Made by a program: the position numbers and the translations under genes
Shown: in pieces, positions 17,462 through 26,080 of the stretch
How the letters are laid out: every line of letters begins with the position of its first letter
Position numbering within the stretch: the stretch's first letter is position 1
The notes under the pieces: model-generated
The model's database searches: none
The model's input: the letters and a program-made list of their open reading frames with translations, nothing else
What the model was told of the DNA's origin: nothing
From: JBOCEF01 sp047610385
Lineage (GTDB): Bacteria > Pseudomonadota > Alphaproteobacteria > Rhodobacterales > Rhodobacteraceae
NCBI GenBank assembly: GCA_047610385.1
Contig: JBLGAC010000015.1
Location: forward strand, 1 to 64,000
Length of the DNA: 64,000 nucleotides
Direction: 5' to 3'

Positions 17462-18619
17462 ATGAAGTCAATATCGCCCAAATGGGCACCGGACGCCGCG
17501 CTTGCGCGGGCCGGCAGGCATGCCATTTCCGTGGGGCCGATCAGGCGCTTCGCGGCACGGGCGTTTGTGGCTCTGGCCATGCTCGCTGCTGCGCTGGCCA
17601 TTTCCCCGCAGGGTGCGCAGGCCGCCCCCTATGCTGCGTTTGTCATGGACGCACGCACCGGGCAGGTGCTGCACGAAAGCAGCCCCGACCGCCTGCTTCA
17701 CCCCGCGTCGCTCACCAAAATGATGACGTTGTATCTCACCATCGAAGCGGTCAAGGCGGGGCGCCTGCAGCTGGACCAGAAAGTCCGGATCTCAGCCAAG
17801 GCCGCCGCGCAGCCCCCGTCGCGCATCGGGCTGAGGGCGGGTGAGCGGGTGAGCATCCGCAACCTGATCCGCGCCGCCGCCGTCAAATCGGCCAATGATG
17901 CCGCCATGGCACTGGCTGAGGCGGTGGGCGGCAGCCAAGAAGGATTCGCCCGCATGATGACCCAGCGCGCCCACGCGCTTGGCATGCCCAACACCACGTT
18001 TCGCAACCCGCATGGGCTGACCCAAAAGGGGCACCTGTCCACGGCGCGCGACATGGCGGTGCTGGGACGGCGGCTGTTTTTTGATCACCCCGAATATTAC
18101 AACCTGTTCAGCCGCCAGTCGACGGTGGCAATGGGCCGGACCGTGCGCAACACCAACCGGCGGCTGTTGGCCGCCTATCGCGGCGCTGACGGGATCAAGA
18201 CTGGCTACACGAATGCGGCGGGGTTCAACCTTGTGGCCTCAGCGCGGCGTGGGTCCAAGCATGTGATCGCGGCGGTGTTTGGCGGGCGGTCCTCGCGCTC
18301 TCGCAATGCAGAGGTCGCGCGCCTGCTTGATCTGGGCTTCCGCCTGTCGCCGGGCACAGCGCCGATCATCAAGCCGGGCCGCGCCAGCACGCTGGTCGCC
18401 AGTGCGCCGCTGCCTGTTGAAAAGCCGGACGCGCCCGATACGCTGACCGCGCTGGTGCTTGCCGCCATCGGCCCGGCACCTGCTGCTGCGTCGGAGCGTC
18501 AGCGCATCTCGCGCAGCGCCCTTGCGCCGCGTCGTGCGGACATCCCGCGCCTGCGCCCCGGGCCGCGGATCATCGGTGTGGCGATGAAGGTCGACTTCCC
18601 GACGCCGCGCCCGCGCTGA
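17462..18619 (+). CDS. D-alanyl-D-alanine carboxypeptidase (PBP5/6 family)
   Basis: 385 residues from ATG at 17462 with GAGGG upstream; an in-frame GTG 18 bp earlier is possible. A long signal peptide ends near residue 55 (hydrophobic ALAMLAAALAISPQGAQA). The penicillin-binding motifs are all present: SLTK (S is the acyl-enzyme serine), SAN, and KTG in GIKTGYT. This periplasmic enzyme removes the terminal D-Ala of peptidoglycan pentapeptides. The C-terminal 90 residues are Pro/Arg/Ala-rich rather than the usual PBP5 membrane-anchor domain. Confidence 0.93.
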   Translation: MKSISPKWAPDAALARAGRHAISVGPIRRFAARAFVALAMLAAALAISPQGAQAAPYAAFVMDARTGQVLHESSPDRLLHPASLTKMMTLYLTIEAVKAGRLQLDQKVRISAKAAAQPPSRIGLRAGERVSIRNLIRAAAVKSANDAAMALAEAVGGSQEGFARMMTQRAHALGMPNTTFRNPHGLTQKGHLSTARDMAVLGRRLFFDHPEYYNLFSRQSTVAMGRTVRNTNRRLLAAYRGADGIKTGYTNAAGFNLVASARRGSKHVIAAVFGGRSSRSRNAEVARLLDLGFRLSPGTAPIIKPGRASTLVASAPLPVEKPDAPDTLTALVLAAIGPAPAAASERQRISRSALAPRRADIPRLRPGPRIIGVAMKVDFPTPRPR

Positions 18620-18640
18620 CTGCACTGGCCTGAAACGCAA

Positions 18641-18676
18641 ACCGCCGCCGACATGACTGTCGGCGGCGGTTTTTTC
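18641..18676 (+). terminator. intrinsic terminator after the carboxypeptidase gene
   Basis: ACCGCCGCCGACA / TGTCGGCGGCGGT inverted repeat followed by TTTTTT on the plus strand, 20 bp past the stop. Confidence 0.92.
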
Positions 18677-18701
18677 ATGCGCGGCGCGGGGGCAGGGCGC
18701 G

Positions 18702-19508
18702 TCAGCCTGCGTCGCCCAGCCCCGGCAGGTTCAGCGATTTCACCAGATCGCGCACCTCCTGCCGCGCGGCGACATGGGACAGCGAGAACGTGAACCCCTG
18801 ATCCTTCAGGTCCAGCAGCGTCAGCCCGTTCAGGAACATCTCACGAAAGATCACCCGCTCGGAAAACCCCGGCGCGATGCGGAACCCGATGCGCGTGGAC
18901 AGATCCTCCACCGCCTCGCCGACCCGGCGCTTGTTGCGCGCGTGCAGCGTTGAAATGCGGTTGCGGACCACGATCCAGTCCACTGGCTTCAGCCCGGCCT
19001 TGGCGCGCAACTGGCGCGATTTCCAGACCATTTCGGAATAGATCGACGGGCCGAGGATCTTGCCCGTCTCAGGATCCACCCGCGCGAGCAGGTCGAAATC
19101 CACCAGGGAATCGTTGATCGGCGTCAGCAGCGTGTTTGCGGCCGAATGGGCCATTTGCGAATAAAAGCTGTCCGATCCGGGGCAGTCGATGATGATGTAA
19201 TCGCAATCGGCTTCCAGCTCTGCCAGCGCGGCGGAGAACAAGTCCTCCTCCTCGCGCTCAGCCGCGCGGCGGTCGCGCAGGTCTGACGCGCCAAGCGTCA
19301 CCATCTTTGGCATGGTCAGGTCCTGACCGGTGCGCTTCGCAAAGGCGTCGCGGTTTTCAAGATACCGGTAGAACGTGCGCTGGCGCAGGTCGAGATCCAG
19401 CGCCCCCACCTTGTGGCCCGCGCGGCTGATCGCGGCGAACAGGTGCATGGCGGTGGTGGACTTGCCCGAGCCGCCCTTTTCGTTGCCGGTGACGATGATG
19501 TGCGCCAA
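18702..19508 (-). CDS. mipZ: division-plane positioning ATPase MipZ
   Basis: 268 residues of the ParA/MinD superfamily. The deviant Walker A GNEKGGSGKSTTAMH starts at residue 8, and LDLDLRQRTFYRYLENR follows near 38-54, a pattern specific to MipZ. Walker B-like YIIIDCPGSDS is near 103-113. MipZ interacts with ParB and makes a gradient that keeps FtsZ away from the poles; it replaces MinCDE in many alphaproteobacteria. No parB neighbour is visible, as is usual for mipZ. Confidence 0.92.
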   Translation of the reverse strand: MAHIIVTGNEKGGSGKSTTAMHLFAAISRAGHKVGALDLDLRQRTFYRYLENRDAFAKRTGQDLTMPKMVTLGASDLRDRRAAEREEEDLFSAALAELEADCDYIIIDCPGSDSFYSQMAHSAANTLLTPINDSLVDFDLLARVDPETGKILGPSIYSEMVWKSRQLRAKAGLKPVDWIVVRNRISTLHARNKRRVGEAVEDLSTRIGFRIAPGFSERVIFREMFLNGLTLLDLKDQGFTFSLSHVAARQEVRDLVKSLNLPGLGDAG

Positions 19509-19533
19509 GCGTCCCAGCCCTCACGTCAAAGAG

Positions 19534-19564
19534 AAAAGGCGCGCTCCGGTCGGAGCGCGCCTTT
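19534..19564 (-). terminator. intrinsic terminator between rpmE and mipZ
   Basis: Ten-bp stem GGCGCGCTCC / GGAGCGCGCC, 4-nt loop, with TTTT on the minus strand (and TTT on the plus strand). It would end the rpmE transcript. Confidence 0.88.
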
Positions 19565-19599
19565 CATGTCTAACCTATGCCCGGAGGCGGGAAAAGACC

Positions 19600-19821
19600 T
19601 CAGAAGTCCATGCCGGCGAACTTTGCCTTGAACTTGGACACACGGCCGCCGGTGTCCATCAGACGTCCGCCATCGCCAGTCCATGCCGGGTGCACGGAGG
19701 GATCGATGTCGAGGGTCATCACGGCGCCCTCTTTGCCCCAGGTTGACCGGGTCACATAGGTGGAGCCGTCAAGCATCTTGACCGTGATCAAGTGGTAGGC
19801 GGGGTGGATGTCTTTTTTCAT
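19600..19821 (-). CDS. rpmE: 50S ribosomal protein L31
   Basis: 73 residues beginning MKKDIHPAYH, the invariant L31 start. It has no CxxC pairs, so it is the C-minus (zinc-free) form, here as the long alphaproteobacterial type ending KFKAKFAG. Structural component of the large subunit near the central protuberance, linking the two subunits. Followed by an intrinsic terminator, so monocistronic; a small hairpin lies immediately upstream of the ATG. Confidence 0.97.
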   Translation of the reverse strand: MKKDIHPAYHLITVKMLDGSTYVTRSTWGKEGAVMTLDIDPSVHPAWTGDGGRLMDTGGRVSKFKAKFAGMDF

Positions 19822-19828
19822 TTGGCAT

Positions 19829-19843
19829 CCCGGCGGTGCCGGG
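19829..19843 (-). promoter_or_regulatory. rpmE: hairpin at the rpmE ribosome-binding site
   Basis: CCCGGC-ACC-GCCGGG on the minus strand ends 7 nt before the rpmE ATG, so the GGG of the presumed Shine-Dalgarno lies in the 3' arm. It could allow translational control of L31, as autoregulation of L31 mRNA is known in E. coli. Only a 6-bp stem, so tentative. Confidence 0.35.
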
Positions 19844-20111
19844 CCTCTGATATTGCGGGACTGAGCGCGGGGCAGGCGTCGGACATGTCTGACCGGGACC
19901 CGCGTCGACCCTGGAACTGGAAGTCCGGCGCATACAGCATGAACCATGGCGGAGCAAGACCCCAGGCGCAGGCGCGCGCCATATCCGCCCCATCCGCCGT
20001 GCAATCGGCCCAAAATCAAGCACGCAGGGTTGACCGTGCGGCGGTCGCGCGGCCATCTGCACCCCGCGCGCCGGGTCCGGCGCGGCGCCCCTGCCCCCCC
20101 CGGATGCCGTG

Positions 20112-21338
20112 ATGACCAACGCCGCCCCTTCCCTTGCACCGCCCAAAGCCGCGTCTGCTTTCATCCTGATCACCGTGCTGCTGGACGCCGCGGGGATGGG
20201 GCTGATCATGCCGGTGCTGCCCCAATTGCTGGCTGGGTTCTCAGGCGGCGGCACCATCAGCGACGCGGCGGTGATCGGCGGTTGGCTGGCGTTTTCCTAT
20301 GCCGGGATGCAGTTTTTATGTGCGCCTGCGCTGGGGGCGCTGTCGGACCGGTTCGGACGCCGCCCGATCCTGTTGCTGTCCATGGCGGCGATGGCGGCTG
20401 ATTACGCGGTGATGGCGGTCACTGGATCGCTGATCATGCTGTTCGCCGCGCGCGCCATGTCCGGTGCCGCGGGGGCGACCATGTCCGCCGCACGGTCATG
20501 GATCGCCGACGGCACGCCCCCCGCCGATCGGGCGCGGCGCTTTGGGCGCATGGGGGCGGCGATGGGGCTGGGTTTTGCGCTTGGGCCCGCTTTGGGCGGT
20601 TTTCTGGGCGAATTCGGCCCTCGCGCGCCGTTCTGGGCTGCCGCGGCGCTGGCGGCGGCGAACTTTGCGCTGGGGGCGTTTGCGCTGCCTGAAAGCCTCG
20701 CGCTGGACAAGCGCCGCCCGTTTGAATGGCGCGGCACCGATCCGCTGCGCGCCCTGCGCCGGGCTGCGGTGTTGCCGGGGCTGGGGGCGCTGCTGCTGGT
20801 GGTGTTTCTGTATGATGTCGGGGCCCATGCCTATCCCGCGGTCTGGGCCTTCGTGTCGATAGAGGCATGGGACTGGTCGCCCACCCAGATCGGCCTGTCG
20901 CTGACGGTCTATGGCGTGCTGTCGGGCGCATCGCAGGCGTTTCTGGTGGCCCCCGCGATTCGCATCTTTGGGGAACGCCGCGCGCTGCTGGTCGCCTTTG
21001 CCACGGATGTTGTGGCGGCGGTGGGCGTGGGGCTCGCGACTGATGGGTGGATGGTTTACGCGCTGATGCCGCTGCTTGGTGCCTCAGCCATGGTGCATCC
21101 GGCGCTGCATTCGATGATCTCCGCACGCGCGCCGGATGGCCGGCAGGGAGAGATCCAAGGCGTGCTGGCATCCCTGATGGGTGTCGCCGCAGTGATCAGC
21201 CCGCCGATGATGACCGCCGTCTTCGCCATGTTCACCGGGGTCGGCGCGGCGATCATCCTGCCCGGCGCGCCGTTCCTGCTGACCGCGATGATCGCGGCCG
21301 CGGCCATGACCGTGTTCGCCGCCATCACCCGCAAATGA
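20112..21338 (+). CDS. MFS transporter, TetA/multidrug exporter type
   Basis: 408 residues, twelve hydrophobic segments. The loop 2-3 motif GALSDRFGRRPILL (about residues 77-90) is motif A of the major facilitator superfamily, and the gatekeeper segment with GPALGGFLGEFG near 160 is motif C of drug:H+ antiporters, so export is likely. Closest overall pattern is the TetA(class A-G)-like branch; no TetR-type repressor gene lies beside it, so a tetracycline role should not be assumed. ATG at 20112 follows an in-frame GTG. Confidence 0.88.
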   Translation: MTNAAPSLAPPKAASAFILITVLLDAAGMGLIMPVLPQLLAGFSGGGTISDAAVIGGWLAFSYAGMQFLCAPALGALSDRFGRRPILLLSMAAMAADYAVMAVTGSLIMLFAARAMSGAAGATMSAARSWIADGTPPADRARRFGRMGAAMGLGFALGPALGGFLGEFGPRAPFWAAAALAAANFALGAFALPESLALDKRRPFEWRGTDPLRALRRAAVLPGLGALLLVVFLYDVGAHAYPAVWAFVSIEAWDWSPTQIGLSLTVYGVLSGASQAFLVAPAIRIFGERRALLVAFATDVVAAVGVGLATDGWMVYALMPLLGASAMVHPALHSMISARAPDGRQGEIQGVLASLMGVAAVISPPMMTAVFAMFTGVGAAIILPGAPFLLTAMIAAAAMTVFAAITRK

Positions 21339-21439
21339 AAACCGTATTTCCGCAAAATCTTGTTGGCCTGTCTGGAGCCCGAAGCGGTTGCCCGATTGGC
21401 TTAGAACAAGATGTCTCCCGGTTGGCGCTTGCCCACAGA

Positions 21440-21469
21440 TTAGGTGGTTCATCTCAGGTCTGCTATGAT
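21440..21469 (+). promoter_or_regulatory. weak candidate promoter of the DUF1059 gene
   Basis: TTAGGT, 18-bp spacer, TATGAT, about 30 bp before the ATG at 21497. The -10 is good; the -35 is poor. Confidence 0.3.
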
Positions 21470-21496
21470 CCCCTGAAAGCCAAGGGGAAGAAGACC

Positions 21497-21697
21497 ATGA
21501 CAAGCGCTTTTTCATATGCCTGCAGGGATTGCGAGGGGATGGAGGCCTGTCCGGCGAGCGTCGTGGCAGAGACAAAAGACGAAGTCTGGAAGCTCATGGA
21601 GCTTCATGCCCAAGTTGCTCATGGTGAGAACCCAGCGGACTGGGATCGAGAAACGCGAGAGTATCTAGGCACGTTGATCAAGGCTGTTGCCGTCTGA
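21497..21697 (+). CDS. DUF1059 small metal-binding protein
   Basis: 66 residues. The N-terminal YACRDCEGMEACPASVVAET carries three Cys (two as CxxC), then LMELHAQVAHGENPADW with two His: this is the DUF1059 fold, a predicted small metal-binding protein of unknown function. A good Shine-Dalgarno (GGGGAAG) precedes the ATG. The gene and its flanks are clearly less GC-rich than their neighbours and use codons such as CTA and GCA more freely, suggesting recent acquisition. Confidence 0.82.
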   Translation: MTSAFSYACRDCEGMEACPASVVAETKDEVWKLMELHAQVAHGENPADWDRETREYLGTLIKAVAV

Positions 21698-21768
21698 CTT
21701 GATACATTCAGGCGCGGGTGGATTTGTCCCGCAAAGCGGATCAATACGATTTACGGGACATGCCCAAT

Positions 21769-21798
21769 GAAAAAGGCGACGCCCCTTCGGACGCCGCC
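21769..21798 (-). terminator. intrinsic terminator of prs
   Basis: Minus strand GGCGGCGTCC-GAAG-GGGCGTCGCC (10 bp with two G-U pairs) followed by TTTTTC, 24 bp past the prs stop. Confidence 0.88.
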
Positions 21799-21821
21799 CC
21801 GGTGCCGCCCTGCGGCACCAG

Positions 21822-22838
21822 TCAGTCGAAGCGGTAGAAGGCTTCGTAGATTGGGCCGATGGTCTTTTCATCGAACAGCGAGCTGACCGACGTGTCGTTC
21901 CCCACATTCAGGATCGCCTGCGCGAACAGCGGCGCGACGGACACCTGACGGATGTTCGGCGCAGCGGCAGCCTCAGGCGACAGCGGGATCGAATCGGTGA
22001 TCACCAGACTTTTCATCACGGACGCCTTCACCCGCTCCACCGCCGGGCCAGACAGCACGCCGTGCGAGATATAGGCGTGAACGCCCGAGGCACCCTTGTC
22101 CATCAGCAGCTGCGCGGCCTTGCACAGGGTGCCAGCGGTGTCGCAGATGTCATCGATGATGATGCATTCACGGCCCGTGACGTCGCCGATCACGGTCATT
22201 TCAGCGATCTCGCCCGGGGCACCGCGGCGCTTGTCCACGATCGCCAGACCCAGATCCAGCCGTTTGGCCAGTTCGCGCGCGCGCGCCACACCGCCCACGT
22301 CCGGGGACACGACGGTCAGCTTGCTGAGGTCAGGAAAATGGTGCCGGATGTCGAGCGCAAAGACTGGTGCAGCATAAAGATTGTCCACCGGGATGTCGAA
22401 GAAGCCCTGGATCTGGCCTGCATGCAGATCCATGGTCAGCACCCGGTCGACACCCGCCTGCGTCAGCAGGTTCGCGATCAGCTTGGCGGTGATCGGGGTG
22501 CGGGCCGCGGTGCGCCGATCCTGACGGGCATAGCCGAAATAGGGAATCACCGCCGTCACCCGGTGGGCTGAGGACCGCTTGAGCGCGTCAGCGATGATCA
22601 GCAGCTCCATCAGATTGTCATTCGCGGGGTTGCAGGTGGACTGCAGGATGAACACATCCTCGCCGCGCACGTTGTCAAAGATCTCCACGAAGATCTCGGT
22701 GTCGTTGAACCGCTCCACACGCGCGTTCGCCAGATCGAGAGGCGCGCCGCGATACACGGTCATGCGCCTCGCGATCGCCTCGGCAAGCTTCATGTTCGAA
22801 TTGCCTGCGATCATCTTGATGTTGATGTCAGATTTCAT
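21822..22838 (-). CDS. prs: ribose-phosphate pyrophosphokinase (PRPP synthetase)
   Basis: 338 residues. Makes PRPP from ribose-5-phosphate and ATP for purine, pyrimidine, His, Trp and NAD synthesis. Visible motifs: FVEIFDNVRGEDVFILQS, the flexible-loop and ATP site YFGYARQDRR (about 100-109), the TMDLHAGQIQGFF metal site, and the PRPP-binding VIGDVTGRECIIIDDICDTAGT (in two parts, near 218-240). Monocistronic, with an intrinsic terminator. Confidence 0.97.
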   Translation of the reverse strand: MKSDINIKMIAGNSNMKLAEAIARRMTVYRGAPLDLANARVERFNDTEIFVEIFDNVRGEDVFILQSTCNPANDNLMELLIIADALKRSSAHRVTAVIPYFGYARQDRRTAARTPITAKLIANLLTQAGVDRVLTMDLHAGQIQGFFDIPVDNLYAAPVFALDIRHHFPDLSKLTVVSPDVGGVARARELAKRLDLGLAIVDKRRGAPGEIAEMTVIGDVTGRECIIIDDICDTAGTLCKAAQLLMDKGASGVHAYISHGVLSGPAVERVKASVMKSLVITDSIPLSPEAAAAPNIRQVSVAPLFAQAILNVGNDTSVSSLFDEKTIGPIYEAFYRFD

Positions 22839-23206
22839 CGCCCTGGTCCCACTGCTGCGCGATGCCGCCCGTCACCCCCCCTCGGAGCGCGTACCGACAT
22901 CCGCTATCCCCGGCCACGACGCCCAGAGCGCGCGGCGACGGTCGCCTGGCACGGGGCGGGCGGGCGGCCGAGGCCGCGCGCCCGAGCATAGCCCGGGCCA
23001 TAGCGCTGGTTATCATCGCCTGACAGGGGTTGCAAAGGCCGCCGAACGCGGCATTTTGCGAAGCGCCGTTTGATCGGGCGGCGCGAAACGGTTCGCGCGT
23101 GCCTGTTGGCGGCGCCGGGCCAGACCACAGACCACAGACCACAGACAGCAGACGACAAACCGCCGCTCGCCCCGCGCGGCGCCCATCCCGAGGAGCCGCC
23201 CGTTTC
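22839..23206. other. 368-bp intergenic region prs / isomerase
   Basis: Non-coding by inspection, very GC-rich, between divergent genes. It must hold the prs promoter and probably that of the isomerase, but no convincing -35/-10 pair was recognised. It contains a short tandem repeat at 23122-23142. Confidence 0.6.
23122..23142. repeat. 7-bp tandem repeat, 3 copies
   Basis: Three perfect copies of AGACCAC, followed by the degenerate AGACAGC, 65 bp upstream of the isomerase start. Confidence 0.85.
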
Positions 23207-23842
23207 ATGAGCGTCATCAACTATTATTTTTCGCCCGCGTCGCCCTACGCCTATCTGGCCGGTGACCGCCTGGAACAGATTGCGACGCGTCAGGGCGCCC
23301 GCATCGCCTATAAACCCGTGGACGTCTTCACCGTGTTCGAAGTGACCGGCGGCATCCCGGTCCATCGCCGCCATCTGTCGCGGCAGGAATACCGGCTCCA
23401 GGATCTGGTGCGGCGCGCGCGCAAGGCCGGGATGGACATGCACCTGCAGCCCAAATTCTGGCCCGGCGATCCAATGCTGCCGTCCTGCGCGCTGATTGCG
23501 GCAGGCGCTGCGGTGGCTGCGGGCACATCGACGGGCGATGTCGGGCTGGCCGCACGGTCGCTGATGCGTGCGCTCTGGGCTGAGCAGAAGGACATCTCGG
23601 ATGCCGGCGTGATCGCCGCGGCGTTGGCTGAGGCAGGCTTTTCCGCCGATGTGCTGAGCGACGGCTCCCACGCTGGCGCGGCCTATGCGTCCAACACCGA
23701 AGAGGCGGTGCGCCTCGGGGTGTTCGGATCCCCGTTCTACATCGTGGACGGGCAGCGGTTCTGGGGGCAGGATCGGCTTGAAGACCTCGAAGACCTTTTG
23801 GCAGGTGGCCCGGCAGCAGAGGCGCGCGATGCCCGTCATTGA
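23207..23842 (+). CDS. 2-hydroxychromene-2-carboxylate isomerase family (DsbA-like)
   Basis: 211 residues from ATG at 23207 with GAGGAG upstream. Starts INYYFSPASPYAYLAGDRL, the signature of kappa-class GST/HCCA isomerases in which the Ser near residue 11 activates glutathione. The C-terminal VRLGVFGSPFYIVDGQRFWGQ is the conserved cis-Pro substrate loop. The family isomerises 2-hydroxychromene-2-carboxylate in naphthalene breakdown, but in genomes lacking that pathway it is probably a general GSH-dependent isomerase. Overlaps the next gene by 14 nt. Confidence 0.88.
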   Translation: MSVINYYFSPASPYAYLAGDRLEQIATRQGARIAYKPVDVFTVFEVTGGIPVHRRHLSRQEYRLQDLVRRARKAGMDMHLQPKFWPGDPMLPSCALIAAGAAVAAGTSTGDVGLAARSLMRALWAEQKDISDAGVIAAALAEAGFSADVLSDGSHAGAAYASNTEEAVRLGVFGSPFYIVDGQRFWGQDRLEDLEDLLAGGPAAEARDARH

Positions 23843-24662
23843 GGTCGACGGCCTGCCCGTCGCATACCGCGAAACCGGCATTGGCACGCAGGGAACCCCC
23901 GTTCTGTTCGCCCATTGCAGCCTAGCGCATTCAGGGCTGTGGAAGCCGATGCTGATTGCGCTGGCAGAGGCGCGCCACTGCGTCGCCCTCGACATGCCCG
24001 CCCATGGCGGCACCGCGGCGCCGCGTGCGGGCCAGTCCCTGCAGATGTTCGCGCTGGCGGCCTGCGAGGCGTTGGCGTTGCGCGAAGGCCGCCCGGTGCA
24101 TCTGGTCGGCCTGTCGCTGGGCGGCGCGGTGCTGGGGCGGCTTGCCCTGAAGCGGCCCGATCTGGTGGCCTCGGTCACGTTGATTGAGCCGGTGTGGTTC
24201 CATCTTCTGCGCGCCAATGGCCGCGACGATGCCGCGGCGGAGGAAGAGGCCGCTGCGCGCGCCGTGCAGGCCGCGCTGGAAACCGGTGGCCCCAAAGCCG
24301 CGGTGATCGCGTTCATGGACCGGTGGGGCGTGCCCGGCGGGTTCGACCGCCTGCCCCAGGACGCGCGCGATCAGGCCGCCGCGATTTACACCGAGCTGTC
24401 GCGCGATTTCGCCTGGGTCACCGGCCATCCGCCGGGACAGGTTGAGGTGGCCGATCTGGCAGGCATGAAGCCGCTGACGCTGCTGATGGCCGGGGCGTTG
24501 ACCCCACGCCCGGCGATCGAAGTGATCGACGTGATCGAGGCCGCGATCCCCGCGCCGCGCCGCCGCACCATCGAGGGTGCGGGGCATCTGAGCCCGGTGA
24601 CCCATTGGAAGGCGGTTTTGAGCGAGCTGAACGCCTTCTGGGCTGTGACGTCGATGCCATGA
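23829..24662 (+). CDS. alpha/beta-hydrolase
   Basis: 277 residues from ATG at 23829. Alpha/beta-hydrolase fold with oxyanion segment AHCSLAHSGLW near 24-34, nucleophile elbow GLSLGGAV near 91-98 (Ser as nucleophile) and catalytic His in the final GAGHLSPVTH. Substrate unknown; could be an esterase, lipase or haloperoxidase-like enzyme. Starts inside the isomerase gene, so the two are co-translated. Followed by a GC hairpin. Confidence 0.87.
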   Translation: MPVIEVDGLPVAYRETGIGTQGTPVLFAHCSLAHSGLWKPMLIALAEARHCVALDMPAHGGTAAPRAGQSLQMFALAACEALALREGRPVHLVGLSLGGAVLGRLALKRPDLVASVTLIEPVWFHLLRANGRDDAAAEEEAAARAVQAALETGGPKAAVIAFMDRWGVPGGFDRLPQDARDQAAAIYTELSRDFAWVTGHPPGQVEVADLAGMKPLTLLMAGALTPRPAIEVIDVIEAAIPAPRRRTIEGAGHLSPVTHWKAVLSELNAFWAVTSMP

Positions 24663-24686
24663 CCTTAGCCCCGGCCTGACGGCGCT

Positions 24687-24721
24687 GCGGCGCGCGGGCG
24701 CCTTGCGCCCCCGCGCGCCGC
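24687..24721. repeat. intergenic GC hairpin, family member 2
   Basis: GCGGCGCGCGGGCGC-CTT-GCGCCCCCGCGCGCCGC, 15-bp stem with the same two-base bulge and CTT loop as the elements at 8248 and 43915. 25 bp past the hydrolase stop; no U-tract. Confidence 0.65.
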
Positions 24722-24847
24722 CGGTCCCTTGCGGGCCCGGGCGCGTCAATCCGGCGGCGGCGCGTGTGGTTGCGCGCGCTCTGGCGTGACGGCGCGCGCT
24801 GCGCTACGTCTCCCCTCTTTGTCATGCGTGCAGGAGCCTTCTCCCTG

Positions 24848-26080
24848 ATGCCCGATTTCGACCTTTCTTTCGTCCGATCCCAGTTCCCTGCCTTTGCGGA
24901 GCAGTCCTTGTCTGGCTGGGCGTTCCTTGAGAACGCGGGCGGGTCCTATCCCGCACGTCAGGTGGTGGAGCGTTTGCACCGCTTTTACCTGCGCACCAAG
25001 GTGCAGCCCTATGCGCCGTATCCCGCCGCACGCAGTGCGGGCGCGCAGATGGATGAGGCGTATGAGCGGATGGCCGAATGGCTGTGCGTGAGCCAGGACG
25101 ATCTGCATTTCGGCCCCTCCACCTCGCAGAACGTTTATGTGTTGGCGCAGGCATTTCGCGGCATGTGGAAAGACGGCGACGCGATCATCGTCACCAATCA
25201 GGATCATGAGGCGAATTCTGGCCCATGGCGTCGTCTGGCGGCCACCGGTATCGAAATCCGCGAATGGCGGGTTGAGGAGGACGGATCGCTGGACCCGGCG
25301 CGCCTTGCCGATCTGCTTGATGACAAGGTGCGGCTGGTCGCTTTCCCCCATTGTTCGAACATTGTCGCTGACATCAACCCGGTCGCGGACATCTGCGCCA
25401 TGATCCGCGCGGCGGGGGCGGTGTCGGTGGTGGATGGCGTCAGCTTTGCTCCCCATGGGCTGCCCAATGTGGGCGCGCTGGGGGCGGATGTGTATCTGTT
25501 CTCGGCCTACAAGACCTTCGGGCCGCATCAAGGCGTGATGTGCGTGCGCGCCGATCTGGCCCGCGCGATGCCCAACCAGGGCCATGTCTTCAACGAAGAT
25601 CACCTGCGCGCACGGCTGTTGCCCGCAGGCCCCGACCATGCCCAGATCGCCGCCATGGAAGGCATCGCAACGTATATGGAGGCGCTGGAGAACCGCCATT
25701 TCCCCACCGGCGCGCTGTCGGATCTGCGCACCGCGCGGGTGGCGAACCTGATCCGGGCGCGCGAGGCAGATCTGGTCGCGCCGCTGCTGGATTGGCTGCG
25801 CGGGCGCAAGGGGGTGCGGCTGCTTGGTCCCGATGATCCGGTGCGCCGCGCGCCCACAGTGGCGGTGGCGCTGTACATGCCCGGCGAGGCGGCGGCGGCA
25901 GCCCTTTCGCGCCACCGCGTCATGGCCGGGGGCGGGCATTTCTACGCCAAACGGTTGATCGAGGCGTTGGGCATCGACCCCGAACATGGCGTGCTGCGCC
26001 TGTCGCTGACGCATTATACCTCGCCCCAGGACGTGGCGCAGGCGGTGGACGGGCTGTCCGCCATTCTGGGCGCCGACTGA
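24848..26080 (+). CDS. class V aminotransferase, cysteine desulfurase-like (VC1184 type)
   Basis: 410 residues from ATG at 24848; 28 residues of in-frame upstream sequence look non-coding. PLP fold type I: the Schiff-base Lys is in LFSAYKTFGPHQG, and VVDGVSFAPHGLPNV supplies the Asp that contacts the pyridine N. The family (TIGR01976) resembles NifS/SufS but lacks the usual active-site Cys loop, so sulfur transfer is uncertain. Its stop overlaps the rsmD start by one base. Confidence 0.85.
   Translation: MPDFDLSFVRSQFPAFAEQSLSGWAFLENAGGSYPARQVVERLHRFYLRTKVQPYAPYPAARSAGAQMDEAYERMAEWLCVSQDDLHFGPSTSQNVYVLAQAFRGMWKDGDAIIVTNQDHEANSGPWRRLAATGIEIREWRVEEDGSLDPARLADLLDDKVRLVAFPHCSNIVADINPVADICAMIRAAGAVSVVDGVSFAPHGLPNVGALGADVYLFSAYKTFGPHQGVMCVRADLARAMPNQGHVFNEDHLRARLLPAGPDHAQIAAMEGIATYMEALENRHFPTGALSDLRTARVANLIRAREADLVAPLLDWLRGRKGVRLLGPDDPVRRAPTVAVALYMPGEAAAAALSRHRVMAGGGHFYAKRLIEALGIDPEHGVLRLSLTHYTSPQDVAQAVDGLSAILGAD

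Noticed and set aside
20112..21338. Tetracycline resistance gene
   Set aside because: The MFS motifs are only family-level and there is no linked TetR-type gene; called as a generic exporter.
22904..24316. 470-codon open frame on the minus strand over the isomerase and hydrolase
   Set aside because: No domain and biased composition; the plus-strand frames carry motifs and ribosome-binding sites.
24746..26014. 422-codon open frame antisense to the class V aminotransferase
   Set aside because: Shadow of the real gene; no start signal and no recognisable domain.
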